Shown here: positions 11,144 through 23,905 of the stretch, one piece after another | Position numbering within the stretch: position 1 is the stretch's first letter | Layout of the letters: each line of letters begins with the position of its first letter | Source: Pisaster brevispinus | Lineage: Eukaryota > Echinodermata > Asteroidea > Forcipulatida > Asteriidae | Length of the DNA stretch: 64,000 bases | Direction of reading: 5' to 3' | Assembly (NCBI GenBank): GCA_023634235.1 | Contig: JAMKCF010000145.1 | Coordinates: forward strand, 89,244-153,243 | Position numbers and translations under genes: made by a program | Notes under the pieces: generated by a model | What the model was told of the DNA's origin: nothing | What the model saw: the letters and a program-made list of their open reading frames with translations, nothing else | Database searches by the model: none

Positions 11144-12206
11144 GTAAAGATTTGAATGTAAAGAACTTTACTAAAAAGTGGAAGACCCCTTCCTAAAAAG
11201 GAGGCCTGCAACCACGCAATTAAGTCTGTGTGCTTACAGTTACTTTTGTATTAGTGTAACTGTTTTTGAACTGTTTGGTTACCAGAAACAAAATTCAGAG
11301 TTTAAAGAATATTGGTTGATAAAAAAAATGGCTTCTTCATCACAGCAATTTGATGGCGAGCAATTCAGCCCTCCCCTCCCCCCTTCTTCAATAAAAACAC
11401 ACCAACAAAACAAAAACACACCAACAAAAGAAAAATGTTTAGCTACTCTTGAGCTACGCAGTGGTGTTTTCTTTTCTTTCTTTCTTTCTTTCTAGCCTAT
11501 TTCACTGCAGGAGGAAAGCCTCTTCACCAATTCTCCATGTCACTCTATCCTGAGCGTCTGTTGACATGCGATGCCCTTACATGTTTCTAGTTCATCCCTC
11601 CATCTTCTGTTTTTATCCCCCTCTTTTTCAGGTTTGGTTTCTGGAGTCCATTTGGTTGTTTAGCATGTCCAGCTGTTGTCATACCTCCTTGTTTGGTGAC
11701 CTGCCCCTCTCCACTTCTTTTATTTAATGGTCTTAATAATATTCTGCACTCTTGATTTCATTCTTAAGTCCTCATTTGTCACCCTGTCTTTCATTGTTAC
11801 TCCTTTCATTATTTTTTCCGTAGCCCTCTCTGTCACCCTTAGTTTTAGTGGTATTTTACAGACAGTCAAATTGACCCAATTCACCAGACGTCATAATAAT
11901 TATCTTGCTTGTGTCATTTTGGGAGTCCCTGTATGTTTATACAGTGTAGTGTGCATTTAAGGCACACTTACTACAATTTGGACGTGCATTTTGACTCCCT
12001 GATCATTAAAAAACTTTGTCCCTATTATGTTGAATGTAATTCCAAATATCTCTTTGATTCTTGTACAAAATCTCCCTGATTGCAACATGCAAATATTGGC
12101 AGCTTCGCGTCTGCAATAAGCTTAAAAGTTGACATTGATGCTCAGCCAGATTGTTGGTTGGAAGCTAGAAAGATTTATATTTTCAAGAGGTCTTTTTCCC
12201 CTTCAG

Positions 12207-12307
12207 GATGTCAAGATGACAGAGCAGATGTCCAGACAGCTCTCATATCGGAGGCTCAGTTCATCAAACCCATCAAGAAGTTCATGGCTGGCTTAATCAG
12301 GAAGCAG
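12207..12307 (+). CDS. Unrecognised exon-like segment
   Basis: Bounded by TTCAG and CAG/GTAAAA. One frame reads RADVQTALISEAQFIKPIKK then FMAGLIRKQ with no stop. Another frame, from the first codon, is also open for about 30 codons. It may follow the segment at 11000-11143 in an unknown gene. No family recognised. Confidence 0.3.
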
Positions 12308-12629
12308 GTAAAAATATAATCTTTTGTTTTATCTTTCTGTGACAACAGAACAACAATGTTAATTTTGTTCAAGTTGATCTTTAATGGATTTGCTCCAATT
12401 TACCCCAAATGAACTAGTGTGTCTATACTCATTCCAAATATCACTTCAGTTGTCTTTCCAAGGGGTCCTGAAAGTACTTGTTGCCAGAACTAAGGGCCTT
12501 TGCTTTTGCATCCCCAAATCTTGTGAGAATTGAAAGGGCCCTGTGTTCCAACTTGCTTATTGATTTAATGTGTATGACTTTGGATGGCATGGGTGGCGTG
12601 TGCATGAAGCACTCACCTCTCACCACTGT

Positions 12630-15600
12630 GACCCTGGTCCGAAGAACAACAAAATATCGACATTACCGGCATGGTCAAAATTCCAAGATTTGGGCCAAAT
12701 TTTTTTTGCAATTTTATGGTTTCAAATGATACAGAACGGACTCCTGAAGACAGTTTACTGGTGCAGACTGGAAAAATACTTCATGGAAGGAGATGTACCG
12801 GGAATTGTGTGAGTTAAGTTTTGGGTCCGAAAAACAAAAATATTGACAATACCGGCGATGGTCAAAATTTCAAGATTGTAAAAATAACTCATACTTTGAG
12901 ATGTATCAGGAATTTTGTGAGTTTAGTTATGGGTCCGAAAAACCAAAAAATCGACCATGCCGGCATGGTTCAAATTTCTAGATTTGAGTCGAAATTTTTT
13001 TGCCAATTTTATAGTTTCAAATGATACAGACGGACTCCTGAAGACAGTTTACTGGTGCAGACTGGAAAAATACTTCATGGAATGAGATGTACCGGGAATT
13101 GTGTGAGTTAAGTTTTTATTGACAATACCGGCGATGGTCAAAATTTCAAGATTGTAAAAATAATTCATAGTTTGAGATGTATCAGGAATTTTGTGAGTTT
13201 AGTTATGGGTCCGAAAAACCAAAAAATCAACCATGCCGGCATGGTTCAAATTTCTAGGTTTGGGTTGAAATTTCTTTGGCAATTTTATAGTTTCAAATGA
13301 TACAGACGGACTCCTGAAGACAGGTTACTGGTGCGGACTGGAAAAATTAATCATAGAATGGGATGTATCGGGAATTTTGTGAGTTTAGTTATGGGTCCCA
13401 AAACCCTAAAAATCATCAAGATTTTTGGTCAAAAATCTTTTGGCAATTTTATGGTTTCAAATGATAGAGAACGGACTCCAGAAGACAGTTTACTGGTACA
13501 TACTGGAAAAATGATGCATAGTTTGTCAGATAATGAAAAAATTTTGAATTTAGTTGTGGGTCCGAAAAACCAAAAAATCAACCATGCCGGCCTGGTCAAA
13601 ATTTCAAGATTTTGGGTCAACAATTTGTAATTTTATCGTTTCAAATGATACAGAATAGACTCCTGAAGACAGTTTTCTGGTGCAGACTGGAAAAATACTT
13701 CATGGAATGAGATGTATCGGGAATTGTGTGAGTTAAGTTTTGGGTCCGAAGAACAAAAATATTGACAATACCGGCGATGGTCAAAATTTCAAGATTGTAA
13801 AAATAATTCATAGTTTGAGATGTATCAGGAAGTTTGTGAGTTTAGTTATGGGTCCGAAAAACCAAAAAATCGACCATGCCGGCATGGTTCAAATTTCTAG
13901 GTTTGGGTTGAAATTTCTTTGGCAATTTTATAGTTTCAAATGATACAGAACGGACTCCTGAAGACAGGTTACTGGTGCAGACTGGAAAAATTAATCATAG
14001 AATGGGATGTATCGGGAATTTTGTGAGTTAAGTTTTGGGTCCGAAGAACAAAAATATCGACAATACCAACATGGTCAAAATTTCAAGATTTGGGTTGAAG
14101 ATTTTTTGGCAATTTTCTGGTTTTAAATGATACAGAATAGACTCCTGAAGACAATTTACTGGTGCAGACTATTAAAATGATGCCTAATTTTTCAGATATT
14201 GAGAATTTTGTGAGTTATGGGTCCCAAAACCCTAAAATGCATCAAGATTTTTGGTCAAAAATCTTTTGGCAATTTTATGGTTTCAAATGATAGAGCACGG
14301 ACTCCAGAAGACAGTTTACTGGTACAGACTGGAAAAATGATGCATAGTTTGTCAGATAATGAAAAATTTTTGAATTTAGTTGTGGGTCCGAAAAACCAAA
14401 AAATCAACCATGCCGGCCTGGTCAAAATTTCAAGATTTTGGGTCAACAATTGTAATTTTATGGTTTCAAATGATACAGAATTGACTCCTGAAGACAGTTT
14501 ACTGGTGCAGACTGGAAAAATACTTCATGGAATGAGATGAACCAGGAATTTTGTGAGTTAAGTTTTGGGTCCGAAGAACAAAAATATTGACAATACCGGC
14601 GATGGTCAAAATTTCAAGATTGTAAAAATAATTCATAGTTTGAGATGTATCAGCAATTTTGTAAGTTTAGTTATAGGTCCGAAAAACCAAAAAATCGACC
14701 ATGCCTGCATGGTTCAAATTTCTAGATTTGGGTCGAAATTTTTTTGGCAATTTTATAGTTTCAAATGATACAGAACGGACTCCTGAAGACAGGTTACTGG
14801 TGCAGACTGGAAAAATAAATCATAGAATGGGATGTATCGGGAATTTTGTGAGTTAAGTTTTGCGTCCGAAAAACAAAAAAATCGACCATGCCGGCATGGT
14901 CAAAATTTCAAGATTTTGGTTCAAAAAACTTTGGGCAATTTCATGGTTTCAAATGATACAGAACGGACTCCTGAAGACAGGTTACTGGTGCAGACTGGAA
15001 AAATAAATCATAGAATGGGATGTATCGAGAATTTTGTGAGTTTAGTTATGGGTCCGAAAAATCGACCATGCCTGCATGGTCAAAATTTCAAGATTTGGGT
15101 CAATTTTTATGATGTTAAATGATATAGAACAGACTTCTGAAGACAGTTTACTGGTTCAGACTGGAAAAATAATTTATAGTATGAGATGTATCAGGAATTT
15201 TGAAAGTTTATAGTTATGGGTCCGAAAAACCAAAAAAAGTGACCATACCGGCATGGTCAAAATTTCAAGATTTTGGGTCAAAAATCTTTTGGCAATTTTA
15301 TGGTTTCAAATGATAGAGCAAGGACTCCTGAAGACCGTTTACTGGTGCAATCTGGAAAAATGATGCATAGTTTGTCAGATAATGAGAATTTTGTGAGTTT
15401 AGTTATGGGTCCGAAAAACCAAAAAATAGACCATGCTGGCATGGTCAAAATTTCAAGTTTTTGGGTCAAATTTTGTTTGGCAATTTTATGGTTTAAAATG
15501 ATAGAGCACAGACTCCAGAAGACAGTTTACTGGTGCAGACTATAAAATAGATGCATAGTTTGTCAGATATTGAGAAATTTGTGAGTTAGTTATGGGTCCG

Positions 15601-17510
15601 AAAAACCAAAAAATCGACCATGCCGGCATGGTCGAAATTTGGGTTGACAATTTTTTGGCAATTTTGTGGTTTTAAATGATATAGAACGGACTCCTGAAGA
15701 CAGTTTACCTGTGCAGACTGGAAAAATAACTCAAAGTATGAGATGTATCAGGAATTTTGAAAGTTTATAGTTATGGGTCCGAAAAACCAAAAAAAGTGAC
15801 CATACCGGCATGGTCAAAATTTCAAGATTTTGGGTCAAAAATCTTTTGGCAATTTTATGGTTTCAAATGATAGAGCAAGGACTCCTGAAGACCGTTTACT
15901 GGTGCAATCTGGAAAAATGATGCATAGTTTGTCAGATAATGAGAATTTTGTGAGTTTAGTTATGGGTCCGAAAAACCAAAAAATCGACCATGCCAGCATG
16001 GTCACAATTTCAAGATTTTGGGTCAAAAATCTTTTGGCAATTTTATGGTTTCAAATGATAGAGCACAGACTCCTGAAGACAGTTTACTGGTGCAGACTAT
16101 AAAAATGATGCATAGTTTGTTAGATGATGAGAAATTTGTGAGTTTAGTTATGGGTCTGAAAAACCAAAAAATCGACCATGCAGGCATGGTCAAAATTTCA
16201 AGATTTTGGGTCAAAAATCTTTTGGCAGTTTTATGGTTTCAAATGATAGAGCACTGATTCCTGAAGACCGTTTACTGGTGCAGACTGGAAAAATAACTCA
16301 AAGTATGAGATGTATCAGGAATTTTGTGAGTTTAGTTATCGGTCCGAAAAACCACAAAATCGACCATGCCGGCATGGTCACAATTTCAAGATTTTGGGTC
16401 AAAAATCTTTTGGCAATTTTATGGTTTCAAGTGATAGAGCACGGACTTCTGAAGACCGTTTACTGGTGCAATCTGGAAAAATGATGCATAGTTTGTCAGA
16501 TAATGAGAATTTTGTGAGTTTAGTTATGGGTCCGAAAAACCAAAAAACCGACCATGCCGGCATGGTCAAAATTTCAAGATTTGGGTTGACAATTTTTTGG
16601 CAATTTTATTGTTTCAAATGATTGATCACGGACTCCTGAAGACAGTTTACTGGTGCAGACTGGAAAAATAACTCAAAGTATGAGATGTATCAGGAATTTT
16701 GTGAGTTTAGTTATGGGTCCGAAAAACCACAAAATCGACCATGCCGGCATGGTCACAATTTCAAGATTTTGGGTCAAAAATCTTTTGGCAATTTTATGGT
16801 TTCAAGTGATAGAGCACGGACTCCTGAAGACCGTTTACTGGTGCAATCTGGAAAAATGATGCATAGTTTGTCAGATAATGAGAATTTTGTGAGTTTAGTT
16901 ATGGGTCCGAAAAACCAAAAAACCGACCATGCCGGCATGGTCAAAGTTTCAAGATTTTGGGTCAAATTTTGTTTGGCAATTTTATGGTTTTAAATGATAA
17001 AGAACGGACTCCTGAAGACAAGTTACTGGTGCAGACTATATTAAAATGATACATAATTTTTCAGATATTGAGAATTTTGTGAGTTTAGTTATGGATCCCA
17101 AAACCCCAAAAATCATCAAGATTTTTGGTAATTTTTTTTTGCAATTTTATGGTTTCAAATGATAGAGCACAGACTCCTGAAGTCAGTTTACTGGTGCGGC
17201 TGGAAAAAATGCTTAGTTTGAGATATTTCAGGAATTTTGTGAGTATAGTTTTGGGTCCGAAGAACCCAAAAATCAACCATACCGGCATGGTCAAAATTTC
17301 AAAATTTCGGTTTGAAATGTTTTTGGCCATTTTTTGATTCCAAATGATACAGAACAGATCCTGAAGACAGTTATCTGGTGCATACTGGAAAAACAATGCA
17401 TATTTTGAGATATATCAGAATTTTGTAAGTTTAGTTTTGGGTACGAAGAACCAACAAAATAAACCATGCCAGCATGGTCAAAATTTCAAGATTTGGTTCC
17501 CAAATTGTTG
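12630..17510 (+). repeat. Tandem satellite, about 188-bp unit, about 27 units
   Basis: The unit contains TATGGGTCCGAAAAACC, the perfect 18-bp palindrome GACCATGCCGGCATGGTC, TTTTGGCAATTTTATGG, CTCCTGAAGACAG and TTACTGGTGCAGACTGG. Between 15.8 and 16.6 kb units recur at exactly 188 bases. Toward the ends the units are shorter and more diverged. The many open frames in both strands are by-products of the repeat. The unit length is near a nucleosomal repeat, as in many satellites. Confidence 0.95.
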
Positions 17511-17519
17511 AAATTTTTG

Positions 17520-19590
17520 TGTTCATAAGTCTTGGTCTTATTTTTTGAAACTTCTTTACCACAGAATTCTGTGCATCTGGTGCTCAATGAAGTGTATGAT
17601 TTTAATGGGTTGTAAAAGCAGATTACCCATTAAGCAGTCCCATGAATTTTTGACAATAACCCCTGAAAAATGGAATTTATGAGCATGGAATGCTCCGGTG
17701 GATATTAACTTGAGAACGCTCCGACATTTTTCCGGGTCAAATAAACCTTCCACCATATGCCAGATGGGAAAAATTTGGCCAACATACATGTCATACAACT
17801 TGCTTTGGCCCATCGTACGTTGCCTTAATGCGTAAAAGAAACAAACTTTTGCACATTAAACACGTCCCAAAGTTTGTATATGCGTGAGACTTGCACAGTC
17901 CATAGTAAATATAGTTTTGATCTTGATGTGCCATAATAATCAACACTAACTTCAGGCACAAATTTCAGCATGTGAACATAATATTGTCACTAATTTTAGG
18001 TTTTCAGTTACAGTTTTGTGGAATATGACTTCATTTCAGAGTTATATAAAACAATACAAAAATGGTTCTTACATATTTAGTAAGCTTTCAGACTAAACAA
18101 TGATGTTTTTAATCCTTAACAATCCTGTATTAAATACTGTTAAAATGAATGATTGAATAACTAGTTCAGTCATTTTCATCTTGTATTTTTGAATGACAAG
18201 GATGTTTGTTTTTGTCACAATGCATATTACATTTTGCTTTTATTTTCACTTACCCGTGGACAAAATGAGTTAGTCCAAAGTACATCTTACCTTTTGAACT
18301 AAATAGAGCAACCTTATTTGTATATTTTCCCAACTAGTTCTGACTCCCAAGTGGAATGTGATCAGGCCATGGACTTCCAATGTACCTCTTTGTTTGCATG
18401 TGACTTTTGGTAAAACACATTCTTTTGTTGTACATTGTATATCTGCACTTACTTTGGTTCTATAGTGTAGTTCTTTGGATAGGTACTGTATAAAGTTTAT
18501 AGGGGTTAACCTAGAATTACTAAGAGGATGGAAGTAACAATAAAGTAGCAGTTCTATCTGGGCTGCAGAACCTAGTTTGTAATTGTCTCCTTATTGTAGC
18601 ATAATTAGTGTAGAAGGAAACAGTCCAATAATGAGTTAGATTATATAAGAGGGGTGCGGTTCAGTACAAAGAATGAGTGAAAACCAGCGAGGGAGTTACA
18701 GTATGTAGATGAAATGTGAGTTTCAGTGTGAACCAAAATCTAAGAGTGAGAGGTTGTGAGAGGGACTGCTAGCCACTGACCATCCGACAGTAGATTTGTG
18801 TGTCAGTTGACACAGATTACAGTTGTCAAAGCCTTTGCCCAGTAGATACTGCAACTGGGGCAAATCAAAATCTGCATGCGGCATACTGGCCGTATATAGT
18901 ACACATGTATGGAGGCAGCACGACCCAACCAGCACAACTTTATAGTGACGGACGTCGCATTGGAAATCCGTAAGTTCTGACCCTATACTCTTAATTTTTG
19001 TAAGGGAACCTGCATTGATTAATTTGTGAACTAAATTTGCGTAAGCTCAAAGAGATGCTCCACCCTCCAACATGGCGCCCCAGCTTGCCTTATGTGGGAA
19101 CCAATACCCCGCACTTCCGCCTCCGTACTACCAGTTAGAGGAAAAGCCGGGAACCACCTTGCCTGAACCTCAGGCATAAAGATGGACTGTCAAGAGATAG
19201 CCATAGGGGGGCAGCAGACTGACAACAGGTAGCACGAGTAACCTTGCAACTCAAAAATTCATATCAAGCAAAACGAGTGACGTATTCACAATTTTTAAAA
19301 CTAATTAACAAGATTATGCAGGGGTGTGGGGCAGACATGAAGAAAAAATGTTAAGAACATACCTCCCAAGAAGTAGTTCAGCTTAGAAGAAAAGGTTTCC
19401 AATGTAAATGGTATGGAATTTAAACCTGTTTGAGTACTCAGTATGAACAAGTATTAAATCTAGTGGCTTGTTATTTTGACCAAATCAGAATCCTTTCACC
19501 CAACACTTACAAAAAGTATACAGAAAAACACGTATGGTTTTTAATCGTTTTTTAAAAAGGTTTTTAACAGACTTTAAATAGAGTAAGATA
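17520..19590. other. No feature recognised
   Basis: About 2 kb of unique-looking AT-rich sequence after the satellite. I found no coding exon, no tRNA-like head and no clear repeat. Confidence 0.5.
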
Positions 19591-19720
19591 TTGACTAATA
19601 GGGAGACCGCCAACATAGGGCTGGATAGCTCAGTTGGTAGAGCGCCGGTACGTTAATCCGGAGGTCGTTGGTTCAAGTCCCGCTCCAGTCAAATTTTTCT
19701 TTGTTCAAACCCAAATTATT
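19590..19720 (+). mobile_element. tRNA-headed SINE, partial
   Basis: Starts within the family's non-tRNA leader (ATAGGGAGACCGCCAACAT), then a well-kept tRNA-like head from 19618 with TAGCTCAGTTGGTAGAGCGC and box B GGTTCAAGTCCCGCTCC. The tail AATTTTTCTTTGTTCAAACC follows. The leader and tail mark it as a SINE rather than a tRNA gene. Confidence 0.8.
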
Positions 19721-19913
19721 TAAATAGAGTAATGAGTGTAATTTTGTGTGTGGACTTTTCAAAACAGAGGATCGGGGGTGGGGAAAATGTTTGTGTTTGC
19801 ATTGTTTTTGACCTGAAATGTAAGTTAAACCACGTCACACCATAACAAATTAAAGTGTTGTTGCTGTCCTGTTGGACAGGTTGTTAAAAACTAACCTTGC
19901 CTAGGTCAGCTTG

Positions 19914-20215
19914 TGTAAACTAACTAGGGACGATCACACACACATGGTTTAACACCACTAAACCATGTAACGTTGGATGGTTTCAGTTTACCATCGAGAG
20001 TAAACTAACAAGGGATGATCACACATGGTTTAACACCACTAAACCATGTCGAGTGGGCCGGTTTCAGTTTACCAACGAGGTAAACTAACTAGGGACGACC
20101 ACACATGGTTTAACACCACTAAACCATGTCGAGTGGGACGGTTTCAGTTTACCAACGAGAGTAAACTAACTAGGGATGACCACACTTGGTTTAAACACCA
20201 CTAAACCAATTCACC
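19914..20215. repeat. Tandem repeat, about 80 bp, four units
   Basis: Each unit carries TAAACTAACTAGGGA, then an inverted repeat made of CATGGTTTA, a 7-base spacer ACACCAC, and TAAACCATG, then CGGTTTCAGTTTACCA. The units begin near 19914, 20000, 20081 and 20161. The hairpin is conserved in units 1 to 3 and weaker in unit 4. Confidence 0.85.
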
Positions 20216-20304
20216 TGATGTCATTATCACAATCATCTTGGTTGCTCCATTCTGGGTGTCAATGTCCTTGTGTTCTACAGTGTATAGTGTAGTGCCAATT
20301 CCAG

Positions 20305-20478
20305 GGCCAAATTTAATAAAGCTGCTTGATTTTCTGCTAAGCAAAAAGAAGCAGGATACCAGTCATAAATGGTACATGTGGAATGCTATTTTGGCTGGTC
20401 ACCTTATTCTTGAAAGCATGATGTTATTGTTCTTAGCTACTTTTTGCACTTAAGCAGCTCTATGAAATTTGGCCCAGG
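20305..20478. mobile_element. Fold-back MITE, GGGCCCAATTTCAT family
   Basis: Inverted ends: GGGCCAAATTTAATAAAGCT at the left, and AGCTCTATGAAATTTGGCCC at the right. Inside are GCAGGATACCAGTCAT and a GCTGGT word. A second, shorter relative lies at 20626-20737 with ACCCAATTTCGTAACTCTG and GTGAAATTGGGC ends. Confidence 0.8.
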
Positions 20479-20971
20479 CGACGGCGTTTACATGCTTACC
20501 TTAAATTTTTACTTCCATTTTGACTCCCAAAATGTGAGCATGGCCAACAGTAACCATGAGTGACATTGGTGTAAGGGGTCAATTCATGGGTTAATATGAT
20601 TCGACCATTCCATTAACAACAGGACCCAATTTCGTAACTCTGCTTTACCACAGAACTGTTTGCTTGTTAACAAATGGCCCATCTTTAAGCACTGTAAGCA
20701 TGGATTTCTGTAGAAAGAGGCACCGTGAAATTGGGCACTTGGCAAGTGGTAAATGCCCAGTTATGAAAGAAGTATTCAGTTACAATTGAAGGGTGATTAC
20801 CTCCATGCCCTGGTTTTTGCCTCGGTGGATCTTGAAATGTTCTTGAACAAATTGTTAATTTTTCTCATAGAGGTGCCCTTTTTGACAGAGGAAGAACTGT
20901 GTTGCCCTCAAGAACAAAGTAGCAGGCTTGTGTGTGTGTGTGGGTAGGTATTCACAATCAAACCAGGAACC

Positions 20972-21358
20972 AGGGCTTGAGTTTGAGAAGAAAATCCTAA
21001 ACACTGCGGGGCTTGTACCTCAAAACTTTTACTGGACTAGAAATTTGTTTACAAGACCAGAACAAAAACGAGAAAAAAAGTTATTTTCACAGTTTAAACT
21101 GTTTTATTTGTACAGACACTGAGAGAAAATTTATCTCATTTGTCTTTTTATCTAGGTAAGTAATTTTCAATACTCAACAGCAGTGAAACATATTTATCAG
21201 CCTCAAAGTCAACATTTGAACATTACTTTTAAAAAAAGAAGACAATCCACTGTGTAGTATCAATAATTATTCAATTGAAAAACACAAGTCTTTAATTTAC
21301 TGTCCCACAAAGCTAAAATCACTGGCCTGGGGCCTGCGTTCTAGTGTTAATTTTGAGC
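20972..21358 (+). mobile_element. hAT-like MITE, AGGGCTCGAA family
   Basis: Left end CAGGGCTTGAGTTTGAGAAG, internal GGCTTGTACCTCAAAACTTT and ACTGGACTAGAAATTTG, and right part ACTGGCCTGGGGCCTGCG. These align in order with the complete copy at 54233-54577. The termini are slightly eroded. Confidence 0.7.
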
Positions 21359-21489
21359 ATGGGGACCTATAACAAAAGAGGACAATTGGGTTCCTGCTTG
21401 GGTAAAGATCCCCAGTTGGAAAGTGTGTATAAAACTAAAGAGGGACAACAGGAGGTTGCCGGTTGCAGGTGTTTACACACTTGTGTGTC

Positions 21490-21645
21490 GGGGGGGGGGG
21501 GGGGGGGGTGGGGAGAGGGGGTTGTCTACCCATCATTGGAACCGAAAACATTAACAACTATTGACTACTTTTTTTGCAGTATTCAGTGCTGTAGGCGAGT
21601 CCATGTTGCCCGAGTCCGAGGCACAGTGCCCCCCCCCCCCCCACG
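21490..21645. repeat. Homopolymer G and C tracts
   Basis: An uninterrupted G run at about 21490-21508 and a C run at about 21630-21642. A similar G run occurs at 6138-6152 and C runs at 25821-25833 and 39785-39796. These are error-prone for assembly. Confidence 0.9.
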
Positions 21646-21799
21646 AGGGGGAGCCCTCCAGCACTAGTCATATTGATTGACACACACCTTTGTATACAAC
21701 TTGTGTAATATATTCTTAAGAACTGTTTTGTGACTACAATTGTCCAAAAAGTATGAAGTTTAAACTTTACCGAGGAGTTTGAGCTCATATGTTCACCAG

Positions 21800-22780
21800 T
21801 ACTTTTTCAGTTGCTTTTAGCAAGACACAATTTCTTTTGTAGCCATTTGACAACATTTTGACAAATCAACAGTGTAATTTTAATTGGTTATAATATGTCA
21901 GACTATATATAGACTATACTGTATATAAATATATTCAGTTGTTATAGCATATAAACTGTTAGGGTGACACATCAAGGCCTGGAGCAGGTTTCACAATAAG
22001 CTAAGATTGATCTTAACTGTGTATCAATCTCAGTTGCCAAGCAAAGTGTCGTAAAACAAATCACTTTACTGTAATTCTTGTCAAAACATCTTAAGATGAA
22101 TCTAAGTACTTTGTGAAATCATAGAGAAAGGACCACGGAAGGACTTTCTCTATGGTGAAATCAAGCTCTGGAATTCTACCTTGAAATGAGCACGGCAATT
22201 TTCAGTTTGCAAAGGGCATTCCCAACAATATTAAAGTCTATTGGAAATTTTTAGGCATCAAGGCCAAGACCAGGGCAACACTGAAGGCCTCGCGCTTTGT
22301 GGCCTCTATGAAAAGCCCGGCTCATACTTTCTGTGAGTACGATTTCTCAAGAGTTGAGCTGTGCTCTTGCAAAACATTCACAGCGAAAACAGAGTTGTGA
22401 CGCAAACATTTGGAAGTATGAACCAGGCTTAATTCCTGGCATGCACATCTTCTTCCTGTAGTTCAACAAGAGTTTAAAGGTTATATTTGTTTAAAGGTTG
22501 TAGTTTAAAGGTTTATTTTCCCAATGTTTGACTATGATTCCATTTATACATGGTTTTGCTTTTTAGCTGTTGACACATTCAGACTTTATTCATTAAACAC
22601 GGCACTGTAATAAAAGTTGTCCCGTTTCTTATGATATTTGATTAATTTATATTCGTACCAAAGAGGCGTGTTCGTATGGCTGAACCAATTGAGTGTGGGT
22701 TCGATTGCGAGTGTCCTTGAGCTAGGCACTTCCTTGAGCTAGGCACTTGACACTATTGAGTCCTATGAAACATGCTAATA
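21800..22780. other. No gene recognised
   Basis: AT-rich sequence without exon signals. An inverted CTTTCTCTATG / CATAGAGAAAGGTCC-like hairpin near 22120-22155 is the only structure seen. Confidence 0.4.
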
Positions 22781-22783
22781 GAC

Positions 22784-22952
22784 CTTTTGCATTGGCGTCA
22801 TACAGCCGCCATTTAGAGGTAAACCGATGACGAAACAATGGAAATGCACAGTTTTGTATGCGTGGTGCTCAGGATTGACCGATGAACAACCTCCATTTGA
22901 CCTCTAGGCGAGGGCGCCCATCTCAAATGACGTCATGTGCATCAGGTCTATT
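22784..22952. mobile_element. MITE pair member with TAGACCTT ends
   Basis: Starts TAGACCTTTTGCATTGG and ends TCAGGTCTATTA. Internal ATGACGAAACAATGG and TTTTGACCTCTA-type words match 27776-27952 in order. Both contain GACGTCAT near one end. The size is about 170 bp, non-coding. Confidence 0.65.
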
Positions 22953-23756
22953 ACACTTACTCGTGCGAACAGACAGTTGTTGGTAGGACTTTGTCAGTTG
23001 TGGGGGATTGTTGCCCGCCCCCCCTGGCTACCCCGCTGTACTCTAATTCTGACAGACCTTAACCCTAACCCCTATGTATAAGAGGGGGGTTATCGCGGGA
23101 AGATTTTTTAATGACTACTTTTCAAGTGAAAATGGTGTATTTTTTATAGTAAATTTGCTTGCAGGTCTTTTTTATGCACTAGTTTAATTAGTTTGGCTGA
23201 GCTAATTAGTGAACCAATTTGACTGGGTGCCTACGGATGATGGTTTGGGATATAAGGAAGACAGTAATGAAAAGATTAAGGAATTCCGAATTCCTTTCTG
23301 TCTGTCAAAGCCGGTCGTTGACAAGGTTTTTAAAAATTTGGTGCTAGCACCAAATTTGTGCCAGCACTAAAGTTAGTGCTGACTTGAGTCTGGTCTTCTT
23401 CATCACAAACAAGGAATCCGCACAAAAAGCAAGTTTGTAAACTAAAGGTAGTAAGTTCTCATTCTAAATTTCGATATTATTGTAACTTATAAGCAATCGT
23501 TTTAAAGAATGCGATGAGATATATATTGAAATGTTAAACACTATTTTGCTGGGGGTTTCTCTGACCATAGGAACTAGGAACTCATCGCTCTGAAGTATGA
23601 CTCTGATGTCTTTTTGATGATGTCTCGGCTCTTTCTCTGGCTGGCTCTGCCCCATTGTTGTTGGCTCATTTAAATTCTATCTCTTCAAGGTTCTTGTTTT
23701 CCAAACAGCACACACAGTACACAGTACAGAGTACAGGTTTTTTTTTCCCCTGCCAG

Positions 23757-23905
23757 GAAGGCCTGCCAGGCGCTATGAAACCAATGGAAAGAAAGACGCA
23801 GACGTTAAACCAAAACAAATTGATGACAGTGGAATGGAATCAGGAATGGAGTCGGATATGGAGACGGACATGGAGACGGACACGGTTGCTCCGACAGAGA
23901 GACAG
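23757..23905 (+). CDS. DDX54: Probable DDX54 N-terminal linker exon
   Basis: Between a TGCCAG acceptor and an ACAG/GTAAAA donor, one frame reads RPARRYETNGKKDADVKPKQ, then a repetitive acidic stretch MESGMESDMETDMETDT. Acidic, charged linkers of this kind are usual before the helicase core of Dbp10/DDX54 proteins. The assignment to DDX54 depends on position, as the next exon on this strand carries the acidic-to-basic junction and helicase start. Low sequence complexity limits certainty. Confidence 0.45.

Noticed and set aside
12441..12626. A LINE fragment paired with 24560-24640 in inverse orientation
   Set aside because: The stretch with CAGAACTAAGGGCCTTTGC is repeated in inverse at 24560-24610, but it is too short and its translation too vague to name as a retroelement.
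12820..16993. Many 60-107-codon proteins reading MGPKN and NFMVSND
   Set aside because: All are by-products of the 188-bp satellite, appear on both strands, and vary only as the repeat does.
19618..19690. A functional tRNA gene
   Set aside because: The same head occurs in at least four copies with a common leader and tail, so it is a SINE promoter region.
23056..23072. Interstitial telomere repeat (CCTAACCCCTA)
   Set aside because: Only about two imperfect units, well within chance in AT-rich DNA with C runs.
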